A stretch of DNA of 64,000 nucleotides from Symbiodinium kawagutii (Eukaryota; Sar; Dinophyceae; Suessiales; Symbiodiniaceae), in the NCBI GenBank assembly GCA_009767595.1, contig VSDK01007250.1, positions 959 to 64,958 of the forward strand. The letters are read 5' to 3'. Below, piece after piece: positions 11,436-22,400 of the stretch. Numbering within the stretch: the stretch's first letter is position 1; every line of letters begins with the position of its first letter. A model generated the notes under the pieces. It was not told the DNA's origin. It saw only the letters and a list, made by a program, of their open reading frames with translations, and ran no database searches. A program made the translations under genes and the position numbers.

Positions 11436-12139
11436 TAAAAAAATGTATGATAGTAGGCAGAAGCAAAATGCACATGTCCAAGTTCGCAGTGGGGCGCCAG
11501 GCGAGCCAAGGGCCATGCCAAAACATATGAAAAATCGGAAAAATGTATATTATACATTAGGGACCCCACCCCTAATATACATTACTAAGGGGGTGGCTCG
11601 ATAAATATACATATCTATATGTTGCCCTTCCACATACTTTGCATCAAACAATTTACTTGCTCAGCTGTGTATTGATACATGCCGAGTACTCTTGTTGCCC
11701 ACCATGCACGTTACACCAAAACGCACTGTTGGACGACAATTCCACATTCCTCACTGCTGGTTGCTGATACAGTACCCCTGCTATTTAAGCTGGACCCCCC
11801 CAACATGACACCCAATGCACCCACAACTCACAACGATATATACATTAATGCACATGTATACATTCGCTGTAGTTGCGACTACCCGCTGCCATTTGGATGC
11901 TCAATACATCCATGTAGGACAAATTGTACATGAGCTGTAGAGCAAACATCCTTTGATGCTACTGATTGCATGTTAGAAACTGTTGGAAGCAACTAGAGTA
12001 CTTGCCATCAGTGCTGGGCATCATGGCTATTCTGCCCCACAAGTACTGATGCCTTTGCCCCGACATTGAACCCGCTACTGGCCCCCTGCGCCCCAGAATA
12101 TACAGAATCCTTGCTAAAACACAGCTTGAGAGGGGGTAT
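11436..12139. other. Spacer, possible decayed copia coding remnant
   Basis: No firm gene. The frames are short and broken. The region ends with a purine run (GAGAGGGGGTAT at 12128-12139) directly before a TGTTAG motif. This resembles a polypurine tract in front of an LTR, so decayed retrotransposon coding is possible. Confidence 0.25.
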
Positions 12140-12529
12140 TGTTAGGAGGGAATAGCTCCAATGGCCATGATCAATTCAATATTTTTCACAATTCATTCAT
12201 AATATCCACAGTCTAGTATGACTTGTAGATAATAGATATTGCTCTGCGCTGTTGACCTATTCGTTGTGATTTTGGCTGCACAGTAATTGGCCTGGGAGTA
12301 ATAGAGTTGTTGTTATATCCAATCAGTGAAAACCTCATCCTAGCAACACTGGCCGCCACCAATCCTCAACCTTCAACCCTCCCGTCTGTTGGTTGTTGAT
12401 CCAATGGCATTATATGTTGAGCTGTAACCTGGGAACAATCAAAAATCCAATCACTATTGATCTTTAAACCAATCTCACTAGTCACAACAAGCATCAATAA
12501 GAACCATTCACAAGCACCAATTACTAACA
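12140..12529 (+). repeat. Possible degenerate or solo copia LTR
   Basis: Begins TGTTAG and ends CTAACA, a perfect 6-bp inverted pair, and follows a polypurine-like run. The size (390 bp) suits a copia LTR. No partner LTR is visible in the window, so this stays tentative. Confidence 0.25.
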
Positions 12530-12604
12530 AGTCGTGAATTCACAAGCACCAATTACTAACAAGTCGTGAATTCACAACCATCAATTACTAACAAGTCATG
12601 ACCA
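12509..12604. repeat. 32-bp tandem repeat, three copies
   Basis: The unit CACAAGCACCAATTACTAAC plus 12 more bases starts at 12509, 12541 and 12573. The third copy has a few changes. Confidence 0.85.
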
Positions 12605-12676
12605 TCAACAAACTCCTGGTAGCTCCTGGCCTCGCTCCCCCTTTAAAGAGCCAGCTTGGGACAACCCGCCACCCAC

Positions 12677-12776
12677 CTGTGGCTGCTAATGCTTCGATCT
12701 TGCTGGGTGGGAAGCTGAACGCCTTGATGCGTGGCCATGGCGCGTCATGGTGCGGAGGATGGGTATCAGCAGTCCA
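12677..12776 (-). CDS. Candidate internal exon, unknown protein
   Basis: The open minus-strand frame contains RIKAFSFPPSKIEALAAT and ends at a good donor (CACAG then GTGGGT). The start is not fixed. It lies downstream of the BRCA2-like terminal exon, so it would belong to another gene. No family recognised. Confidence 0.25.
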
Positions 12777-13145
12777 AGATCAGTGGTTTTGCTCATATAA
12801 GTCGAACATATCTGTACAGTATAAATAAATAAATAAATATATATATATATACACATAAAATATAGAAACATATCTATATATACATATATAAAAAAAGAAC
12901 AAATATACATACACGTCTATCATATACATGTTTCATCCACAATGTATCCAACTTTATGATCTATCCAAATGGAGTACTGTTCTATGTGTATATCCAGTAG
13001 AAAAAGCAGGGACAAAATGGTAAACCACACTTGTTTCAAAGTTAAACCTTTGGTTGTGATTTAAAAAAAACAGTTTTGGTTCATTGGTACAGATCCGCAA
13101 CTTGAATGATGTTCGCCCTACGTATCCGAAGCTCCCATCGGAAAC

Positions 13146-13207
13146 CTTGGCGAACATATAGCACTCAAGAACGGTAGGTGCCCCGGACCAAAGCCACCAA
13201 GGGTATG
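13146..13207 (-). CDS. Candidate internal exon, Trp-rich
   Basis: Preceded by a pyrimidine-containing acceptor ending TTGCAG. It reads YPWWLWSGAPTVLECYMFAK for 20 codons after two phase bases, then AAG and a GT donor. The frame stays open further (VSDGSFGYVGR), so the 3' limit could be later. Function unknown. Confidence 0.35.
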
Positions 13208-13391
13208 CTGCAAGTGGACCATTCACCAACATGCACGTTCATTTCACCATGATCAGCTGCAATTTACAAAGATTCACTGATGGTCACTGATGGCGAAGCG
13301 TGATGTACATATCTGAAACTCTGAGACAGATCACCTACATTATGAATTCATGAAACAAACCCCATGAACAGCAGCAACAACGCCACCGCTG

Positions 13392-13488
13392 TCAGCCAGC
13401 CTTCTGAAAGCCCAACCGACGTTTGCGTTGGCACGGTGCTGCGCGACGAACACCGAAGGCGGAGAAGTGTAGCCTGGCGGAAGTGCTG
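13392..13488 (-). CDS. BRCA2-like gene, proposed last exon
   Basis: Acceptor in CATCCCTCTTCAG. One phase base, then STSARLHFSAFGV and a basic tail (QRKRRLG) ending TGA at 13392-13394. It accepts the two-base phase of 13701-13775. The other two frames of this interval are also open, so the frame choice rests on phase alone. Confidence 0.35.
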
Positions 13489-16400
13489 CTGAAGAGGGAT
13501 GAACCTCAACGAACTTCCGTGATGCAAACGGGCTGAATCGGATTCAAGGGTCCAAAAAAACAAGCGTTTCACACCAGTTATGAAGGCAAAACACATACAT
13601 ACGTGACATACTGTGACAGCCCACTAGTCACAACTTGTGACACATTGCCAGGTCATGATCTAAGGGCATGACCTCACTAGCCACTAAGACACCAGGGCAC
13701 CTCGCGTTTGCATCCAACTTCAATGGATCTGAAGCTTCCACTGCTGTGGCCTTTGCCCCACAGACGTGAAGATACCTGGGCTGCCCGTGGTGCCCGGTGT
13801 GCAACCTACTAACCAACCCAAGCCATGGAAGCAACGAAGCAACCAAGCAAACAAACAGCCAATCAAGCAAGCATGCGAACAAGCGAGCGACCAAGCTGGA
13901 ACTTGAGTACTGGACAAATGCTCCATTATGCCCTGCGGAACAAGTATGCCTGAAACAAACAATTCTAACAAACGGAGATTAGTTAGCTTCTGATACATCA
14001 CGAAAAAGGCCTCATCATGCCTTTGCCTTTGCACAAAGTCATTTCTTGCTGGAGAACCAGGTATTCACATTTGTCTTAATGATTCAGTTCTCATGCACAA
14101 GGAATCACAGTTGACCCACTTGGGACCCGCGGAAATACCATCAGGATTTTTACAGATCACTTTCTCTTCTCCCGTCATTACCAGCTTGTCAGCGACTTAT
14201 AACTCGTAGACCTTCACTACAAGTTTGTGGACCTTCATTCCTGATGCCCATCGAACATTTCGTGACATCATGAGGCAAGTGACATGGTTTCAATGCAGCA
14301 TCTGAATCCAGTTGAACCGTTGTGCTTCTGAGCAAAGACACTATGGATGATCATGGTGGAACCGTGAAAATCACTCTGATAACTCACAACCTCAACCTGA
14401 AGGACCGTGCATCTCGGCCCACCTTATCAATACGATTCATCATACGTAAGAGAAACAATGTGCAGGGAAATTCCTCCCCTGCGGTCGGCATGGTAGACAC
14501 CTCTCCCAACGGCTGAGCACCGGTGTGCCATTCAATGACTCAAGGGGATGTTCATCATTCTCATCTGGTTGGTGGTTTGAACCCCTATGAAAACATATTA
14601 ATCAACCAACCATTTGTTAATCATTACTAGGGAAAACAACAAATGTTTGAAACCATCAACCAGTCATCTACCAGCCATCTTCCAACTTGTAAAAATCAAT
14701 GGCTGACGGCCAACGTCCTGGAAGGTGAACATGGGAACAATGAAACACATTTCCTTGGCATTGACCTGGTCCATGTCATGACGCCGTCGTGCTACATTGC
14801 CCACAATGAGCCCAAACCATTGCTGGCCACTACTTGTTGGTGATCCCGGATTGCTTGTTTGCATGCATTTGTCTGGTTCGTGGTTTCAAACCCTCTGGGA
14901 AATGTTAGTCAACCAACCAACCATTCCAAACATTGGGAAAAAACATGTTCAAATCCACCAGCCAGTATAGTAGTTGTTTTACCATCATTTCTGGTTCTTT
15001 ATTAACCATAGTATTGCTGGCGAATTGCTGGTTAATCATGGTTAATGATCCCTCTTCTTAGTAAATCTCAGCTTATGATGGTAAAACAACTATATAGCTG
15101 GTTACATCTATAGCATAGCTGGTTGTATTACCTTTTCTTAGCCCCCCCATACATTGCTGGTTAAATCATACGTCTTCAGTCATCATTTCCAGCTGTCTGA
15201 CGGAGATCCAGCATTGGGGTTTACCAGCCTGGATCTCCCATTCATCATGAACCAACGTATTCATCCTGGACCATCCCCACCAGGTAAATCCCTCAAACAT
15301 GGGCAATATTCAGCATCCACTCCAGGATTACAAAAAATCATCTTCCAGTCGGAATCACCATCCAATATTCAGCATCCACTCCAGTTTTGCTTGGCAGTGG
15401 AAGCATCCACTCCAGTTTTGCTTGGCAGTGCATCCCATCCACTCCAGTTTTGCTTGGAAATTCCAGCATAGAAGTCATCCACCAACCCTTGGAATTTCCT
15501 GATCCACTGCTGCTCGCGGGCCCCATCCTTGGTGACGAACACCCACCATGGCCGACGCGCCAAGCAGCTGCCCCACACGAAGGCGACCATGCCGCAGATG
15601 GTTGGAGAGCTCAGCGTCCAAGGTGGCCTCCAAGCTGTTTGGAGGGCTTGGTGGAGGACTTGACGGGGTGGGATGGTGGATGACTTGATGGTGAATGGCT
15701 TGATGGGTTGGGATGGTGGATGACTTGATGGACACACACAGTTGCGCAAGTCATCATGTAATGATGGAAGTCATCCAGTGACCATGGTTACTACCCATAA
15801 CTTGTCATCATGGAATTTTATGATGCAAGTCATCCAGTCAAATACCTAGTTCATAGTGGTGGATGACTTGACGGATGATGAATCCACCAAGCAATCAAGT
15901 CAAGGTTCAACCTTGGCAAAGACTCAGAGATCAGGACCAGCAGTCATCAACCGCTGATCGCAGAGTTGGGGAGATGAATTTCGATAGCGCGCTCCAAGAG
16001 CCCATAAAATTCCACGAACTTCTTCGAACATGTGGGGTCAACCTACATCGAATCGCAGGCCCTTGTTGTCACCAAATCAACAAAGCCAAGTTGTAGGACG
16101 GCCCCGCCGATGAATGTGAGGCCTGCTGTGTTGCTTGGGGATCTCCCAACCGATGCCCTGCAGTCGTAGGTGCATAAAGACCAATGTGCTAACACATATG
16201 CCGTGGCTTTCTACCATAGTTATGCTGAGAAAGCTACATGCAAATGACTCACTGGAAAGTACATAAATTTTCTCATCAGCTGAACGCGCGTATTGGCATT
16301 CACCCTCCTGCAGTTGGATCCGGCACCTTCATGAAATACCATCCATCACTGACTTCAATGAGTGCATCCTCTGCTACGTCGCCGCTTCCACGTCTTCGCT

Positions 16401-19400
16401 TCTTGACACCTCACCAAACATTCGGATTGGATCGGGGTACAAATGAGGATTGAGAGGCCAATAGCAATCAAATGCATATCGATTTGGTTACTTCATGGTT
16501 AAGCAGTTTACATCAGTCTTACCGTAAATAGCCAATGCTATACATCAAAAAGATAATTTCATTTTGAGATGCCAAGTTACTCTAAGCACTACATTTCTTT
16601 TGGTATATGTAAATGCATATCTGAAATGATGTGCATACAATATATATATATTATAGACATACATATTTATAGACGTCTAACCAACATATGCCAACAATCA
16701 GGATGATGTACTTCTTGTTGTGATTCAGGCCCAATGTCAATGTGCTCCCGAAATGTGCTGTTGCTTGATCAAGAGAGAGATTCTCAATAGTTATCTCACC
16801 AAATATGCACCATCAAACAATACAAAAAAAACATAAGAACCAACTACATAAAATATAATCTATTAATGCTACAAGCGCGAATAATCATACAGAAACTGAC
16901 ACAGATATCTACGATCTGTGATTTTGGTCGGTTTGGCATCCGTTATGCGCAACTTCTGATGGAGATTTGAACTCGATGGTTGAAGTTCTAGGGAATTCTA
17001 GAGGGTAAATCTTGTACACATTAAGGATCATTAAGGTAGATGATTTGGGGTTCTGAAGGCAAAAGTTTCAGTTTTGCTCGAAGGCTTTCAGCAGAAAAGG
17101 AAGCAAATGAGGGCCGAACCCCGGATGTCAGATGTCCTCACTGAATGTTTTCAGCCTTCCCCATGGCCGAACCCCTGCCTGGCGGAAAGGTTGCCTGGGC
17201 GCCGCTGTCAGAAGCTTCCACCCAGCAGGATTTTCTCAAAAGTGCTGTAGTCTTTAACAACTCGACATGTGGTGAGATATCTCGCAAATGCTGGCTAGAA
17301 CAACTCACAGTGCCTTGAAAGGATTTTCAAAGGACATGACTATCCCACGATCGGGGCACGGCCTTGATGCAATTTCCAACACGGCAGGGTGGCATAGCAT
17401 CGATTCGGGCATGGATCAGCGGGTTCAATACCAAACAGCGCAATGGATCATGGTAGATCGCAATAGACCCTACACGAGTGCCAAGCATTGGTTCAGAGTC
17501 GAAACATCCACATTTACAAAAGGGTTTATTGTCGGCCTCTCTCTCCCTCTCTTTGTCACGTGGTCACCAAAATTCACAATGAATAGGATCTGCACATGTC
17601 TGGACTATCTTTTCAAATCCCGACACCGTTTCACTTCTCATGGCGGCTCAGAATTCTTGTTGCAGCCCGGACTAGATTATTGAGTACTGCCTTTCCGCAC
17701 CCCCAAAGGCCGCTCGGCAGTTCCATTGAAGATTTGATGCAAGGCAGAATCTCTGTTTGAGCATGATTGTGGGCTATGAATCTGCCTGACAAACGTGTGG
17801 GAGCATCATTGTCCAAAACTTGGGGAAAGCAACATGCAGCAACCTCTAGACTCTATGTCGCCGTTACACAAACATAACATTGTATAGATGTACATAAACG
17901 TATAGAATGGAAAAAATAAAAATGCAAGCAGAAAATCGAAAAAATACCTCAAGATGCTTGACTGCACCCAGAAATGGAAAACACCTGGACATGCATTCTA
18001 CCTTCAACTCTTGAATTCCGGGGGTTTTGTTAACCCTATGGCCCCGATGCTCCATTCTCATCTCTGTAAGATGCCTGTGATCCTGCAGACCATCGGGTAT
18101 TTTCACAGCCACCCAATGTTGGGAGGATACCTGAGTATGCATAATGACCCGAACCTACCTGAAGCATATCACCTGCTCGCGCACTTTCAGTGTTTGTTCA
18201 GCCCTGCAGGTACAAATTGACTCGCAAAAGTGCATTATATCTTCTGGTCCCGGCAATTCATTGTTGCGACTTCAACTCAAATCTCAGCATCTCTTGACAA
18301 CTTGCAAAACTATTTTCGAGTGAACTATGTTTCTCCCGAACTCAAGGTCAACTGCAAACGTACATATAATGACATATAATGTGAAACACAAACAACGATT
18401 GCCTAGAACGGTCAGCTAAATTTACCTCCTGGTTCGCTTTCCTGTTTGGGCTCTCAAAACGAAACATTACCATTGTACAGCATTGGATGTACATCATGCA
18501 TTGTGTACACACCATCAATAGGACAGTCACTTCCTCAATCTTTTAATCCTGGCAGCATGTTCACTTTTACGCCTTCCTCTGTCTTGATTTCATTCTGTTC
18601 CGAATAAGCACATGCCAAACGTGTGCTGACTCTGAGTCAAATATGGTGCTTCATGACCTGGTAGCTCAACCTAAGGTTAGATCCACATCAAAAAGCACCG
18701 GTAAATCTATATACCAGAGATCATAGTCCTATATGCATACACATATTTACTACAGGCTTTTAAATCATCTTTAACCAGCTTATTAACGATCATTCACCAG
18801 CTTATTAACGATCATTCACCAGCTCTTTAAGCATCACTAACCAGCTTATCGATGCTTATTGATATCCAATGTGGGGAGTTATAAACAGCTGGATTTCCCA
18901 GTGCCCACCCCTGAAGTGCTGTCAGGATGCTGAGCAAAGCAACAACATGTGTTCCGAGGGAGGCGCCAGGCCGCGACAGATTTGGTAAAACGCGGACTTT
19001 CGGCCTTTTGGGCGTGTGGGAAGACCTTGGGAATGCGCTCTGTGTGTAAGGCAAACCCTGGAAAACACTGAAACATAGGTGTGCATATGGATACATGTGT
19101 CTATATAAAAAAATGATATATAAATGTAAAGATAGATAGATGGACAGATAGATCGATAGATAGATGGATAGATAGATTAGAGAACAGTAGAGTAGAGTAG
19201 AGTAGAGTAGAGTAGAGTAGAGTAGAGTAGAGTAGAGTAGATTGGATGAGATGAGATGAGATGAGATGAGATTAGATTAGATCGATAGATAGATAGATAG
19301 GTAGGTAGATAGATAGATGGCGATTTAACATGAATGAATACAGAAAAATGTATAATGTACATAATTTAATTGGATATACATATTTGTGTCTCTCCTGTTT

Positions 19401-22400
19401 GTATGAGAGTGTCAGCAGTGCATGCACATGTATACACATAAAGCCTTGCATAAATGTACGCGCAAATAGATTCCTATATATTTGTATATAAGCATATAAT
19501 TTAATATATTCAATATATATTTGTGCACACTGTATATTGCATTGTATGCTTATGTATGTGTGCCATTGTTTGCCGTGGCAACCATCCACTCGTCTACACT
19601 TCAGCACGTATCCAATTATGCACGCAAGTACACATGTGCACATACAATTCTGCACCAAAAGAAGTGTGATAATGGGTAACACCTTCGAAACATGAATTCG
19701 GAGATGCTGGGACAAAACTCGTATTGTTGCAACAACATGAGAACACTACGTGAGATTATACGACAAATCAGAGAGTGGCAATGATCAAAGATATTCAGTC
19801 CACGTTCATGACTGGAGTACTGCTGAGGATGCTCCAATGCTTTCACATGCTCTAGGTCCAGTAGCAACTAAGTGACTCTCAGTTTATATTGTGGACATGA
19901 GGCAAAAAACACTATCCTGCCACTAGTACTGGCCTTTTCTCTTCGTCGCAAAAGACATTGCATTTTTACAAACATGAGGCGTATGCATTGTGTTTGTTGA
20001 TGTGCGGCCTGACAAGCTATAACCTCTGTGATTTATTGTGACGATATGTTCTACAACAACCTAAGCTGGGAAAAAAGGTCTGTACCATTTTGCACCACTA
20101 TGTTATACTATGTTGCCCTGCAAAACGGTGATCAAACACCGGCGTTGCGAAACAACCTGGGTCAATCTGAGGCTTTGAGTAACCATGGGCCACCACAAAC
20201 CGCCATTGGTTTGAGAATGTACTTCCCACGTGTTCCCACATCTGAACTACATCTCGTTTCCTCAAAAATTATCATGTGGACACTTCAGCTCACAGCTGTG
20301 CATGAGCTATATACTTGTGTGAGTTGGCATCACCAAAGGCAACCACCTGTGTTGGTTGGATCCCTTCTATGATTGATGCTAGTTGGTTTCCAGTATATCA
20401 GGAACAGCTGGCAGAAAGAAATCAGTTGTGGATTGTCTCTTCCAAATCTTCACAGAGGGCTCCCAAATCTCGAAATCTTTCTTTCCGAACATCTGCTTTT
20501 CATATATAAGAATTGTCAACAATGCGAACCTTAAAATGCCAAATGTACCGAGAAAAACAAACAACAACAAACATGCAATGCACTCCTTCAACAACTCCTG
20601 CACTGAAATATAAACGGCGTTTGGATCTCTGCTGCAGCGGGGCTTGGGGTATCTTGCCGCGGCCTGAAAGCTCAGCTTGTGCTCGTTTCAGCAAGCGACC
20701 AATGGTTGAGGTGGAACCCATTCCACCTGACTCACACCACAGGTGGTGCCCCATAGGTAACTGGGCTGTATGAGGAATATCTATCATATCATATATATAT
20801 ATACTCGTAGGATTTCATCGCAATGGGATTATGAACCAACCATCAAAAACACCCTGGTGAAATGGTTTCATTGGTGCTGGCATTTTTGGTTTTTGGGGCC
20901 ATTGTGATAGCAGCTAGCTATTTGACGCGAATCCAATTGGGCCGATGGGAATTGCTGCAAAAGCACATGTAAGGGTGACGTGAGCAACTAGTTTCCTTAA
21001 CTATCAAAATTTGATTTAGGTTCATTTAGTTGACGTATGATTGATGATATTGGTGCATCTAAATCAGGCACAAATCCAAATGCATGCTTGTTAAGTCTTT
21101 TTATAGCCCACGACTCCGTTGAATTTCCCACAACAGAAACACCATGCCATGGCATGTCGGTGAGGCCCCACAAACACCTGGGATTCGAAGCGTGGTCAGA
21201 AGAGCAAGCTGAGCTTGTTGGATTCGAAGCCACCTCCCTGAACAAAACCGGTCAGAAGGCTTCGCGTGGTCAGATCCCATGATTGAAATCCTTGGTCTCC
21301 AAACAGCAGCAATGGAGAGTGAAGGAAATTGGAGGAATCATGCTGGGTTTAGATGGCAACAAGCTACACATCAGCAAGACTAACAGCAATTGTCAACAAG
21401 CTATGGGGGTACGGGAACAAAGAAAAAGGTGCACAACCAACTTCGTTGAACTTGTGTGTTATCATCAATATGCAATCACCATCCCTAACCATCCCTTTGC
21501 CGAACTCAAACCAAACCACTACAGTCCGAGGGATGTATTGACTATATACTTGTTCTAAGAGTGCATATCTATGAACATCTAGCAAAATAGACGCACTTTG
21601 CAAGCTGAGCATCATTGATTCCTTGAAATCATCTGCTATGCTGCCATGACTGTCGTCGCCCTGACAGACCCAATCTGGAAGAATCGTGCAAGTCCAGTGG
21701 CTCTCCGGTCGTTCCAAACTCAAATTCCATCTCTTCACAGGTCTCGAGCGGCCGCGTGGCTCAGCCTGGTTGTGCCTGGATTTCTGCGGCGTTGCTAACG
21801 AAATGAGCGCATCGACCTAGCGCCACATGGTGTCCCATGGTGGTGGCCCATGGTTCCCAGCATCAAGTAATAGGATCATCAACAGATTGGTATCCCAAGC
21901 AGTTGGAATCTGAAAATGGGTCTACACTCCCTCTAAGCCTTGGGGATAGCACAAACAATGCTTCCAATATGGGCATTTCTCAAGTTATAGGGGTATCCCC
22001 AAATCATCCAATATCAAACATTTATAGGTAGGACCCCAAACAATGCTTTCAACATCTTACAATGCCTAGCAGCCTTTTTGGCATGTTTGAGTTTTCAGAG
22101 CGATAGCCAACCCCGACGTTCACTCAACCCGTATGGGTAACTCAAAGCGTAATGTAGACATATGGTGGTTTCTCAAAAATAAGACCCTAAAAATGGTTAG
22201 TTTATAACTATATACTGTCAATATTGGATGATTTGGGGGTCCCCTATTTTGAGAAACGCCTATAACATATATATATATATAATATAGATGATATATATAT
22301 AATATAGATGATATATATATAATATATATATAATATATATATATACAATATATATATACATTGAATGATTCAACAAAAAACATGCTATGCCAAACCACGC

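Noticed and set aside
15946..16169. Open frames on both strands with splice-like bases, including a minus frame with one TAG
   Set aside because: In the BRCA2-like model this lies in the intron between the two OB1 exons, which join directly in phase and in motif; the frame is probably chance.
17288..17683. A 131-residue plus-strand frame
   Set aside because: No domain, no splice support and mixed composition; it lies in an intron of the minus-strand gene model.
19130..19320. A CRISPR-like array of short repeats
   Set aside because: It is a compound microsatellite with no spacers; no CRISPR is expected or seen in this eukaryotic DNA.
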